A DNA stretch of 25,742 nucleotides, from contig CADCQR010000014.1 in assembly GCA_902803685.1 (NCBI GenBank), forward strand, positions 1 through 25,742, given 5' to 3'. Below, piece by piece: positions 6,855 to 13,901 of the stretch. The DNA comes from an uncultured Erysipelotrichaceae bacterium (GTDB lineage Bacteria > Bacillota_I > Bacilli_A > RF39 > UBA660). Every line of letters starts with the position of its first letter. Position 1 is the stretch's first letter. The notes beneath the pieces were generated by a model. It searched no databases. It was given only the letters and a program-made list of their open reading frames with translations, and had not been told where the DNA came from. Both the position numbers and the translations under genes were made by a program.

Positions 6855-7529
6855 TTGAAGAGTTCAAAAGTACTGGAGTTTTTTAAAGATGGAAATATTG
6901 TTATTCCTATATATTTTCTTAAAAGGTATAATGATTTTGGAATATCTGCAGAAGCGTTTATTTTTTTGATGTATCTATATAATTTGGGTAGTAATTCTAT
7001 ATTTGATCCGGAGAGATTTTCAAGAGATTTAAACGTTGGAATGATGAAAATCATGGAAAATATTAGTTTGTTGACTGATAAGAAATTACTTAGAGTGGAT
7101 GTTTCTAAGGATGATAAGGGAGTTATTCAAGAGGTAATAATCTTGGATGACTTTTACAGTAAGTTATCTTTGATAGCGATGGACGAAGTTGTTAATGATG
7201 AGAAAAAGGTGTCTGAGGATTCAAATATTTTTGAGGTTATTGAACAAGAGTTTGGAAGAACTTTGACACCAATGGAATATGAGATAAGTAAGGCATGGTT
7301 AGATAATGGCATAAGTGAGGAGTTAATAAGAGAAGCTATTAAAGAGGCTACTATGAATGGTGTTTCAAACTTACGGTATATAGATAAAATATTATATGAG
7401 TGGGGTAAAAATAATATTAATACGGCAGAGGATGTAGAAAATAATAGAAAGAAGCACAAGCAAGGAAAAGAAAAAATTGATGAGGATGTTGATTTAGATA
7501 TTGTTGATTGGAACTGGTTTGATGAATAG
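6855..7529 (+). CDS. dnaD: DnaD-family replication initiation protein
   Basis: DnaD helps DnaA-dependent origin opening and PriA-dependent loading of the replicative helicase. The 224-residue product has the DnaD layout: an N-terminal winged-helix part (about 1-105) and a DnaD/DnaB-type helical domain (about 123-190). The latter contains FGRTLTPMEYE at 133-143, a G-I-S-E-ELI helix, and the YIDKILYEW motif at 175-183 seen at the end of this domain. A charged linker leads to a short tail ending WNWFDE. The start is TTG at 6855, with GGGAG 8 nt upstream. Its last 8 bases overlap nth. dnaD-nth is a conserved Bacillus pair. Confidence 0.92.
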   Translation: MKSSKVLEFFKDGNIVIPIYFLKRYNDFGISAEAFIFLMYLYNLGSNSIFDPERFSRDLNVGMMKIMENISLLTDKKLLRVDVSKDDKGVIQEVIILDDFYSKLSLIAMDEVVNDEKKVSEDSNIFEVIEQEFGRTLTPMEYEISKAWLDNGISEELIREAIKEATMNGVSNLRYIDKILYEWGKNNINTAEDVENNRKKHKQGKEKIDEDVDLDIVDWNWFDE

Positions 7530-8166
7530 AGTTAATCGAATTGAAGAATATATGGATGAATTGTTTCCTCAACCAAAGTGTGAACTTAATTATAGTAAGG
7601 ACTATGAGCTTTTAATTGCTATTATGTTAAGTGCCCAGTCTACTGACAAAAGGGTAAATACAGTTACACCTATTCTCTTTAGCCAATATGATACATTAGA
7701 TAAGCTTATGCTCGCCGATAGTGCTAGGGTGGAGGAGATTATTTATCCAGTTGGTTCTTTTAGAAAGAAGGCAAGCTATATAAAAAGAATTTCAGAAAGA
7801 TTGGTTTCTGAATTTGATGGTATTGTTCCAAAGGATAGGGATATACTAGAATCTTTTCCTGGTGTTGGAAGAAAGACTGCCAATGTGTTTTTAAGTGAGT
7901 TTTATAGCATACCTTCAATAGCAGTTGATACTCACGTTGAGAGGGTTTCTAAAAGATTGAGATTGGTGTATGATAGAGATAATGTTGAAACTATAGAACA
8001 AAAGTTGATGCGTAAAATTGCTAAAGAAAATTGGGCTAAGAGACATTTACAATTTGTATTATTTGGTAGATATTATTGTAAGGCTGTTAAACCTACTTGT
8101 GCTACTTGTAAGTTATATGATATTTGCAGAGATAATAAGGGTAATCGTAAAAAAACTGATATATAG
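7522..8166 (+). CDS. nth: Endonuclease III (DNA glycosylase/AP lyase)
   Basis: Nth removes oxidised pyrimidines from DNA and cleaves the resulting abasic site. The 214-residue protein has the helix-hairpin-helix FPGVGRKTAN with catalytic Lys118, the catalytic Asp136 in VDTHV, and four cysteines at 186, 193, 196 and 202 with the exact C-X6-C-X2-C-X5-C spacing of the 4Fe-4S cluster. The start chosen is ATG at 7522, overlapping the end of dnaD by 8 bases; the reading frame also has TTGs upstream at 7501 and 7504, but those fall deeper in dnaD and add residues not seen in the family. There is only a weak Shine-Dalgarno, so translation is probably coupled to dnaD. Confidence 0.96.
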   Translation: MNRVNRIEEYMDELFPQPKCELNYSKDYELLIAIMLSAQSTDKRVNTVTPILFSQYDTLDKLMLADSARVEEIIYPVGSFRKKASYIKRISERLVSEFDGIVPKDRDILESFPGVGRKTANVFLSEFYSIPSIAVDTHVERVSKRLRLVYDRDNVETIEQKLMRKIAKENWAKRHLQFVLFGRYYCKAVKPTCATCKLYDICRDNKGNRKKTDI

Positions 8167-8197
8167 AAAATTGCTTCTTTATATCAGTTTTTGTTTT
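8151..8197. terminator. Bidirectional terminator between nth and the PBP1 gene
   Basis: AAAAACTGATATA (8151-8163) and TATATCAGTTTTT (8180-8192) form a perfect 13-bp stem. The 5' arm is the end of the nth coding sequence and its stop codon is in the loop. T-rich DNA follows on the plus strand, and a run of T follows on the minus strand, so it should also stop leftward transcription about 45 nt after the PBP1 gene. Confidence 0.85.
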
Positions 8198-8236
8198 AAA
8201 TATTTTTGTATTGATTTGTTTGTTATGAAATAATCT

Positions 8237-11053
8237 TTACTCTGGCTTTTCTTCTTCATTATTTGGATTAGGCTCTTTATCTTTGTTGTTATCGCCTGTA
8301 TTTGAATTATTGTTGTTATTATTGCCACTATTGTTGTTATCATTATTATTGCCATTATCGTTACTGTTATTGTTGCCATTATTGTTGCCATTATTGTTGT
8401 TGTTGTCATCTTGTGGTTTGGTCTCTTCTTCTTGTTTTTTTACAATAATTTCTGCACTATCGCTTTTTATGCCGCTATAACCTTTATATGTAGCAACAAT
8501 CTTATAGGTTCCAAATTCATATGATGTATAAGTTGTCTTATCTGTCCATGTGATTAATCTATTATTTAAATAAATGTTGTATCCAAATGTTCCGTACTCA
8601 CTTTTTGCATTTATACCTGGATCAACAGGATTCCATGATAATGTTATTTTGTGTGTAAGTCTATCTATGGTTGCTTTAAGTCCAGAAGGGGCTTTTATTG
8701 AAGCGTCACCAGTTGCTGTTTCTGTTGGCTCTGTACCTTTTTTGAAGTATTCATATACTACTGCGGTTCCATTTCCCGCTAATTTTGGAGGGTTAGAGTT
8801 CTGCGCTACACCAACTTTTACTACGCTTGATGGTTGTATAAAGCTTTCTCTGTTGGCTTCCATGGCGCCTGAATTTACTAAAGCCCTGAATAGCCTATCT
8901 TTTTGAATAGTTGCTGGTATATTATGTAAAACATATCCTTGATTAACCATATCTTGATTCATGTTATCGTAACCATACCACATTCCTATTGTTGTTTTTG
9001 TAGAGTATCCTACTACCCAAGAATCTCTTATTGCATCTCCTGGCATATGAAGTGAATTCATTAGCGAGTCATCATAGTTTGTAGTTCCTGTTTTACAAGC
9101 TACATTGTTTGGTGTTCCATCTGTTAAGGCTACATTTTGTAATACACTGGATATCATGAATGCTGTTGAATCAGCCATTACTCTATTTTTATTTGGTTGA
9201 TGTTCTTGAATTTCGCCAGTTGATCTAAATTCTATTCTAGATACACTGTATGGTTCATTATAGTATCCACCATTTGAAAATGCTGCATAAGCAGCTGCCA
9301 TTTGTAATGGTGAAACTCCTGTAAAGGCACCGATTGAATGTGCCTCGTGTAAATTAATTGTACTTCTTTTATCACTCTGATTTTCTCTATTTATACAAAT
9401 GTTATTTTCTTTATCATAGGTATAGCCAGATTCACATATTTCTGGAATAATTCCTAGATTTGTAACAAATTCAGCAATTTTTTTATTGTCTACTTGTTGA
9501 AACGCTTTTAATGCTGGAATATTTCTTGATGTTGATAGTGCTCTTCTTAGTGTGATTGTACCGTAGTATCCGCCATCCCAGTTTTTTATTGATCTTCCAT
9601 TAGAATAGCTATATGGTGCATCATCGAATAGGGTATAGGTTGACCAATCGTTGTATTCGATTCCTGGGCCATAGTCAAATAGGGGTTTCGCAGTTGACCC
9701 TGGTTGCCTTTTTATTTGTGTTGCATAATTATAACTATTGATACCGCTTCTATTTCTACCCGTACCTACAGCTAATATGGCTCCAGTATCTGATTCAATA
9801 ACTGCTACACCTGTTTGAACTTTGTCATTAATCCATGAATATGCTTCTCCACTTAGTACTCTATCAACGGCATCTTGTCTACCTCTATCTAGTGTTGTAT
9901 ATACTTTTAATGATGTTGTATATGCATTAACTTTATATTTATCTTTTATTTCTTTTACTACAGTATCAATAAATCCTTGATATGGATTTGCTTGTGCCTC
10001 TTTTGCATTCACTAATGTGTTAACAGGAATTGAATTTGCTAAAGTTTCCTCTTCTTCTGTGATATAACCATGTCTTTTCATTAAGTATAGTACTGTGGTT
10101 CTTCTTGCTTCTGCGTTTTCTGGCTTTGTATCTGGTTTATAGTATGTTGGAGATTTGAACATTCCGGCAATGACAGCGGCTTCACTCAAGGTAAGTTCTC
10201 CTGCTGATTTTCCAAAATATGTTTGACTGGCTTCTTCAACGCCATAGACATTACCACCTAAGTAGTGATTGTTAACGTAAAATTCAATTATTTCTTCTTT
10301 TGTATAATTTTTTTCTAGTTTAAATACTGCTAAGTAAATATCTTGAAATTTTCTGATTACTCCTTCTTTTCCAGAGTCGGCTTTGGCATCGGTAAATACA
10401 TTTTTAACAACTTGCATTGACAAGGTTGAGGCTCCTCCGGCACTTCTGTTTCCAGCAATTTGGCCAATAGCAGCCTTTATAAATCTAGCTGCATCAAAAC
10501 CATTATGTTGAAAAAATCTTGAGTCTTCTGTTGCTACGATGGCATCTATTAGTACTTCTGGCAATTCCTCATATGTTACTTTTTCTCTCATTTCTGAACC
10601 TAATTTTGCAAATTCTACGCCATTTTTGTCATATATTGTTGTTGTTTCTTTGGTATTTAAGTTGTTTTCTTTTTCTGCGTATAATGGATCAGAAATTGAT
10701 TTTATATAAAATAAGAATGATGCGAATGCACCCATCATAATGATAGTAAGTGTTAAAACCAATATAATTATTGCGGTAATAAATTTTTTCCTTTTTTTAC
10801 CTTTTAATTTTAGTAAAATTAGAATGAATAACAATAATACGCCAAGGCCTCCACCTACACCAATTAGGCCTATTTTTCCTATTTTATTATATGCAATAAT
10901 AACAAGTATTACATATATTACTAATGTTATTAGTAGTCCTATGCTTTTGAATTTAATATGTATTTTTTTATTACTTATAGTGCTTCCTCTTTGGCTGTAA
11001 CTTCTCCTTTTTGAAGATGTAGCGACCCCTTTGCTTTTTGCTTCTTTTTTCAT
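8237..11053 (-). CDS. ponA: Class A penicillin-binding protein (PBP1-type)
   Basis: This enzyme polymerises and crosslinks peptidoglycan outside the membrane. In the 938-residue protein the glycosyltransferase domain has its catalytic Glu176 in ATEDSRFF. The transpeptidase has the nucleophile motif STAK at 453-456, SRN at 509-511 and KTG at 654-656. A fibronectin-III-like domain covers about 785-872, and an Asn/Asp/Gly/Ser-rich tail runs from 881 to the end, as in Bacillus PBP1. Unusually, three hydrophobic segments (about 37-55, 60-82 and 91-116) precede the catalytic part where one is typical. Cysteines 540 and 553 could form a loop disulphide. The start ATG has GGAGG 6 nt upstream and overlaps the recU stop by 4 bases (ATGA). 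Confidence 0.96.
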   Translation of the reverse strand: MKKEAKSKGVATSSKRRSYSQRGSTISNKKIHIKFKSIGLLITLVIYVILVIIAYNKIGKIGLIGVGGGLGVLLLFILILLKLKGKKRKKFITAIIILVLTLTIIMMGAFASFLFYIKSISDPLYAEKENNLNTKETTTIYDKNGVEFAKLGSEMREKVTYEELPEVLIDAIVATEDSRFFQHNGFDAARFIKAAIGQIAGNRSAGGASTLSMQVVKNVFTDAKADSGKEGVIRKFQDIYLAVFKLEKNYTKEEIIEFYVNNHYLGGNVYGVEEASQTYFGKSAGELTLSEAAVIAGMFKSPTYYKPDTKPENAEARRTTVLYLMKRHGYITEEEETLANSIPVNTLVNAKEAQANPYQGFIDTVVKEIKDKYKVNAYTTSLKVYTTLDRGRQDAVDRVLSGEAYSWINDKVQTGVAVIESDTGAILAVGTGRNRSGINSYNYATQIKRQPGSTAKPLFDYGPGIEYNDWSTYTLFDDAPYSYSNGRSIKNWDGGYYGTITLRRALSTSRNIPALKAFQQVDNKKIAEFVTNLGIIPEICESGYTYDKENNICINRENQSDKRSTINLHEAHSIGAFTGVSPLQMAAAYAAFSNGGYYNEPYSVSRIEFRSTGEIQEHQPNKNRVMADSTAFMISSVLQNVALTDGTPNNVACKTGTTNYDDSLMNSLHMPGDAIRDSWVVGYSTKTTIGMWYGYDNMNQDMVNQGYVLHNIPATIQKDRLFRALVNSGAMEANRESFIQPSSVVKVGVAQNSNPPKLAGNGTAVVYEYFKKGTEPTETATGDASIKAPSGLKATIDRLTHKITLSWNPVDPGINAKSEYGTFGYNIYLNNRLITWTDKTTYTSYEFGTYKIVATYKGYSGIKSDSAEIIVKKQEEETKPQDDNNNNNGNNNGNNNSNDNGNNNDNNNSGNNNNNNSNTGDNNKDKEPNPNNEEEKPE
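8250..8420 (-). repeat. Low-complexity Asn-codon repeat encoding the PBP1 tail
   Basis: The plus strand shows runs of ATTGTTGTTATT-like triplets, i.e. AAT/AAC Asn codons broken by Gly, Ser and Asp on the coding strand. Such a tract can change length by slippage. The rightward Leu-rich frame across it is only a shadow. Confidence 0.8.
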
Positions 11054-11631
11054 TTTTTACCTCCAATTATTTGGTCAACTACTTTTAAGTAGTCAATTCT
11101 TGGATTAAAACCGTCTTTTATTAAATAGGCATGCTTTTTGAAAAAAGTGATAGGAATAGATTTTCTATTCGTATTTTCTATAAATTCTGTGAATGCCTTT
11201 GTTGGTAGTAAGTAAGTTTCATTTAAAGTTGTAAACCTAACTATTAAAAACGATATTCCATTATGTTTTTCTATGTTTTGTAAGTGCTTTATTTGGTGTG
11301 GATGAATATTATTTAAAGTAAAGGCAGTAGAGCTTTTTGTTTCTTTTGCCTCAAAATCAATATAAAATCCTTGATATATACCATTATAGTCAGTTGTGGA
11401 TGGTATTGTGAAAAAAGCTTCTCTAATAACCGCTTTATCCCTTGATGGGTAGTCTACTTTGGTTATTTTTATTGGAGTTGGCTTTTTATAGATATAAGCG
11501 ATATCTATATCTCGATAGAATTGATTACTATTATTTAAATCTTCTTCTAAACTCATTCCTCTGTTGTCATAATTTGATGGTATCTTTGTTGTACGGTTGT
11601 TTGCTTTTTTTATACCATTTGGGTAGTTCAT
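11050..11631 (-). CDS. recU: Holliday junction resolvase RecU
   Basis: RecU cuts Holliday junctions in recombination and chromosome segregation. The 193-residue protein carries the RecU signature: N-terminal RGMSLEEDL with Glu at 29-30, then DYNGIYQG and IDFEAKETK, giving the metal-binding/catalytic Asp81, Glu94 and Lys96. The later HPHQIKHL helix also fits. The start is the ATG at 11631 with AGGTGA 4 nt upstream. It overlaps the PBP1 gene by 4 bases; recU-ponA is a conserved Firmicute operon. Stop is TGA. Confidence 0.95.
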   Translation of the reverse strand: MNYPNGIKKANNRTTKIPSNYDNRGMSLEEDLNNSNQFYRDIDIAYIYKKPTPIKITKVDYPSRDKAVIREAFFTIPSTTDYNGIYQGFYIDFEAKETKSSTAFTLNNIHPHQIKHLQNIEKHNGISFLIVRFTTLNETYLLPTKAFTEFIENTNRKSIPITFFKKHAYLIKDGFNPRIDYLKVVDQIIGGKK

Positions 11632-11648
11632 CTCATCACCTATGATTT

Positions 11649-11654
11649 ATTATA
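11649..11654 (-). promoter_or_regulatory. -10 element of the recU-PBP1 operon
   Basis: A perfect TATAAT on the leftward strand (11654-11649), 17 nt before the recU ATG. No clear -35 is seen; TAGAAA 17 nt upstream is weak. Confidence 0.5.
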
Positions 11655-11716
11655 CTATAATGTTATTCTTTTTTCTACAAATATATATGTATTTTTTTGT
11701 TGTTTTGTCGAATTGA

Positions 11717-11744
11717 TTGAGCATTTTTATATATATGCTACAAT
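11717..11744 (+). promoter_or_regulatory. Extended -10 promoter upstream of a 38-codon ORF
   Basis: TTGAGC at 11717-11722, 16 nt, then TACAAT at 11739-11744 with TGc just before it. It ends 15 nt before the ATG of the small ORF. It could equally be a distal promoter of gpsB. Confidence 0.5.
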
Positions 11745-11759
11745 GTACTTGGTGATTGA

Positions 11760-11876
11760 ATGAATAGTTTAGAAATACTTTTAACATTAAAAAAAATGTC
11801 TAGCAAGACAAATAATGCTTGCCTTAGGTTGGATTTTTATTATATAATTAATGGGTTATCAATTGACAATTCTTAG
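11760..11876 (+). CDS. Possible 38-aa small protein or leader ORF
   Basis: An ATG at 11760 preceded by GGTGAT 3 nt away opens a 38-codon frame ending in TAG at 11874-11876. Its layout (extended -10, very short leader, GGTGAT site) is the same as for ftsY and ffh in this window, which is why I list it. The peptide is MNSLEILLTLKKMSSK... with a short amphipathic start, one Cys, and a hydrophobic FYYII stretch. It has no family I recognise. Its end overlaps the -35 of the gpsB promoter, so translation or transcription here could influence gpsB. It may be non-coding: the region also has a GCAAG/CTTGC stem (11803-11822). Confidence 0.35.
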   Translation: MNSLEILLTLKKMSSKTNNACLRLDFYYIINGLSIDNS

Positions 11877-11892
11877 AAATGATTAGTATAAT
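11863..11892 (+). promoter_or_regulatory. Sigma-A promoter of gpsB
   Basis: Consensus TTGACA at 11863-11868, 18 nt, consensus TATAAT at 11887-11892, 28 nt before the gpsB ATG. It is the best promoter match in the window and may drive gpsB, rnpB and genes beyond. Confidence 0.85.
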
Positions 11893-11920
11893 GTTATTGT
11901 AAGTAAGGGATTGGTGATTT

Positions 11921-12304
11921 ATGTATCAAAATAAAATTACTCTTATGCCACAAGACATTTTAGAAAAGGAATTCAAAATCGACACTAGAGGGTATCGGTT
12001 AAAAGAAGTTGATCAGTTCTTGGATATTATAATTGGTGATTATGAACAATTTTTAAACATAATTAATGGTTTAGAAAAAGAGAGAAATGATTTGCTTTCA
12101 GAAATAACTTCTTTGAAACAAGAATTGCGTAACTACAAGTTAGATGTTGAGGCTGCACGTAATAATATTGATGTTAGTGATGTTACTAGTATTGACATTA
12201 TACGTAGAGTATCGCAACTTGAGAAAGTAGTTTTTGGTAAAAAAGATGATACTTGTAAAGAAGAGGAAGAAGAAAGTACAGAAGAAGAAAAATCTAGTGA
12301 TTAA
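11921..12304 (+). CDS. gpsB: Cell division regulator GpsB (DivIVA-like)
   Basis: GpsB moves between septum and side wall and coordinates penicillin-binding proteins such as PBP1. The product has the DivIVA/GpsB N-terminal domain: DILEKEFKIDTRGY...VDQFLDIIIGDYE at about 13-42, followed by a coiled coil to about 80. The GpsB-specific C-terminal helix DIIRRVSQLEKVVFG is at about 92-106. At 127 residues it is longer than Bacillus GpsB (98) because of an extra Glu/Ser/Lys-rich acidic tail. The RBS is GGTGA 3 nt before ATG. It is followed at once by rnpB, as in Bacillus, and is divergent from the operon encoding its likely partner PBP1. Confidence 0.94.
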   Translation: MYQNKITLMPQDILEKEFKIDTRGYRLKEVDQFLDIIIGDYEQFLNIINGLEKERNDLLSEITSLKQELRNYKLDVEAARNNIDVSDVTSIDIIRRVSQLEKVVFGKKDDTCKEEEEESTEEEKSSD

Positions 12305-12318
12305 TTTGACAGTACATA

Positions 12319-12670
12319 TAGACAAACGCTGAGATTTTAAAAAATCTTTGAGGAAAGTCCATGCTAGCACAGACCTGTAATGGCTGTAGTGATCGTGTCT
12401 AGGGAAAAAATAACCTAGAGTAGCTTATGCTAACGGCGAATGGTAGACCTAAGTGAATAATATGGTTTGCCTATAAAGTGCCACAGTGACGATTTTTTTG
12501 GAAACGAAAAGGTGAAACGAGGTAAACCCCACGAGCTAGAAACCCAAATTTGGTAGGGGAGTCCTGACGAAAGAACCAAATGGAGTTAGGAACCAGTAAT
12601 ATGGTAGATAAATGTTTGTCACTTCTAAAGAAGAACAGAACATGGCTTATTTATGTATTGTTTGTAACTA
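12319..12670 (+). ncRNA. rnpB: RNase P RNA (bacterial, B-type-like)
   Basis: This is the catalytic RNA of RNase P, which makes tRNA 5' ends. Conserved blocks are present in order: GAGGAAAGTCC at 12350-12360 (CR-I), AAGTGCCACAGTGACGA near 12476-12492, GGTAAACCCC with GAAACCCAAATTTGGTAGGGG near 12522-12559, and ACAGAACATGGCTTA at 12635-12649 (CR-V, which pairs with CR-I to form P4). The ends are set by helix P1: ACAAAC (12322-12327) with GTTTGT (12660-12665), possibly extended by TAG/CTA. At ~350 nt it is shorter than the ~400-nt Bacillus RNA. No terminator separates it from the next gene. Confidence 0.93.
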
Positions 12671-12682
12671 GTGAGGTGTTTT

Positions 12683-13183
12683 ATGAAAGAATTAGGCGCT
12701 TACTTGAAACGAGTTAGAGTATCTAATGGAGTTAACATTGCTGAAGCAGCTGAAGATTTGGAATTAACTGTTACCGAACTAGAGAATATAGAAATTGGTA
12801 ATGTAAAGGCTTTTAAAGACTTATATGATTTGAAGAATTATGTAAAAGCTTACTCAAAGTATTTAGGATTAAATCCTGAAAAGGTAGTTGATGATTTTAA
12901 TACCTTTTTCTTTGATTTAACCTCAAAAATTTCACTTGATGATATAAAGAATAATCAAAAGAAAGATGTATCTAAAAATGAAAAGAAAATTAAGTCGCCA
13001 TATACTATTGAGTTTAAGAAGAAGTCTTATGCATTGCCTATTTTTTTAGTCAGCATAGTTATTACAATTTCGATATTTATAATAATATATGTTATCGTTA
13101 ATGCTCAACATAAGGTTCCAACTAGAACTAATGAGTTGGCTATTGATGATGGAAAGGAGAATTGTTATGAACTTGCCTACTAA
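12683..13183 (+). CDS. RodZ-like HTH membrane protein (YmfM type)
   Basis: RodZ-type proteins link the elongation machinery to cytoskeletal or division components. The 166-residue protein has an N-terminal helix-turn-helix of the RodZ kind (LGAYLKRVRVSNG...AEAAEDLELT, about 3-65, with the conserved YVKAYSKYLGL helix). A basic linker and a single transmembrane helix at about 117-140 follow. Only ~25 residues lie outside, so the usual C-terminal beta domain is missing. The start is ATG at 12683 with GAGGTG 4 nt upstream; a GTG at 12671 would sit in that site. It follows rnpB by about 12 nt and overlaps pgsA by 17 bases, matching Bacillus ymfM-pgsA. Confidence 0.85.
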   Translation: MKELGAYLKRVRVSNGVNIAEAAEDLELTVTELENIEIGNVKAFKDLYDLKNYVKAYSKYLGLNPEKVVDDFNTFFFDLTSKISLDDIKNNQKKDVSKNEKKIKSPYTIEFKKKSYALPIFLVSIVITISIFIIIYVIVNAQHKVPTRTNELAIDDGKENCYELAY

Positions 13184-13763
13184 GTTAACAGTTTTGAGAT
13201 TAGTATTGACTTTTATGATAATTTTTTTATTATGTTTTCCATTTTATTTAGTTGGTGTTCAATTTCCTACTATTTATGTTAGTGGAGTGGGAATGGAACT
13301 TCAATATTTAATATCTGGTATTGTTTTTATTGTAGCTAGTTTTACTGATTTTTTGGATGGATATTTAGCTAGGAAGAACAATCAAGTTACGGATACAGGA
13401 AAAATGCTTGATGCTATAGCTGATAAAGCACTTGTAAATTCTGTGTTGATTATTCTTGCTGCGCAGGGATTTATAAATGTTATTATACCAGTTGTTATTG
13501 TTCTTAGAGATATTATTGTAAATGCAATAAAGATGGAGGCTGCTAGTAAAGGAAAAGTTGTGGCAGCTATTAAGTCAGGAAAGTTTAAAACAGCAACTTT
13601 AATGGTTGGTACTTCTTTAACATTTTTTTATAATTTGCCATTTGAGTTAATAAATATTAATGTGTCAGCATTTTTATTGTATATTGCTGTTATACTATCT
13701 GTTATTTCAGCTATTCAATATTGGAATTTAAATAAAAATGTAATTTTTTCAAATGATGATTAG
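13167..13763 (+). CDS. pgsA: CDP-diacylglycerol-glycerol-3-phosphate 3-phosphatidyltransferase
   Basis: PgsA makes phosphatidylglycerol phosphate from CDP-diacylglycerol and glycerol-3-phosphate, the committed step to phosphatidylglycerol. The 198-residue membrane protein has the exact CDP-alcohol phosphotransferase signature D-x2-DG-x2-AR-x8-G-x3-D-x3-D at residues 61-86. About five to six hydrophobic helices surround it. The start is ATG at 13167, 7 nt after AAGGAG at 13154-13159; in-frame methionines upstream lie inside rodZ and lack this site. Substrate is assigned from the motif and from the rodZ-pgsA-recA order; other CDP-alcohol transferases share the motif. Confidence 0.92.
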   Translation: MNLPTKLTVLRLVLTFMIIFLLCFPFYLVGVQFPTIYVSGVGMELQYLISGIVFIVASFTDFLDGYLARKNNQVTDTGKMLDAIADKALVNSVLIILAAQGFINVIIPVVIVLRDIIVNAIKMEAASKGKVVAAIKSGKFKTATLMVGTSLTFFYNLPFELININVSAFLLYIAVILSVISAIQYWNLNKNVIFSNDD

Positions 13764-13776
13764 AAATATTGATAAT

Positions 13777-13800
13777 GTCACTTTTATGGTGGCTTTTTTA
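13777..13800 (+). terminator. Terminator after pgsA
   Basis: GTCAC (13777-13781) pairs with GTGGC (13789-13793) with one T-G pair and a 7-nt loop, followed by TTTTTTAT. The stem is short, but position and T run fit. Confidence 0.55.
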
Positions 13801-13816
13801 TTTATTAAATTTAAGT

Positions 13817-13830
13817 AAAACAATTGTTCG
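13817..13830. promoter_or_regulatory. Possible LexA (SOS) box upstream of recA
   Basis: AAAACAATTGTTCG agrees with the Gram-positive LexA site CGAAC-N4-GTTCG except for the first two bases; one half (GTTCG) is perfect. It is a palindrome (AACAATTGTT) 10 bp upstream of the recA -35, a fitting place for an SOS operator. Confidence 0.5.
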
Positions 13831-13840
13831 AAAAAATCTG

Positions 13841-13870
13841 TTGCATTTTAAATAACTATATTATAAAATA
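13841..13870 (+). promoter_or_regulatory. Promoter of recA
   Basis: TTGCAT at 13841-13846, then either TATAAA at 13863-13868 (16-nt spacer) or TAAAAT at 13865-13870 (18 nt). The start codon follows 31 nt after the latter. Confidence 0.6.
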
Positions 13871-13901
13871 GATTTGTAAGTTATTGAACTTGGAGGTTAG
13901 T

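Noticed and set aside
8283..8480. Leu-rich rightward frame and leftward Thr/Ile/Met-rich frame across the PBP1 tail
   Set aside because: Both are alternate-frame products of the Asn-codon repeat, with no ribosome-binding site and extreme composition.
10519..11000. Hydrophobic rightward frames opposite the PBP1 N-terminus
   Set aside because: They are antisense shadows of the membrane and glycosyltransferase part of PBP1 and lack start signals.
11803..11822. GCAAG/CTTGC hairpin as an attenuator or small RNA before gpsB
   Set aside because: Only five base pairs, with no uninterrupted T run next to it; it also lies within the possible small ORF.
12306..12334. TTGACA at 12306-12311 as the rnpB promoter -35
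   Set aside because: The matching -10 would fall inside the conserved 5' part of the RNA (near 12329) and the sequence there does not fit.
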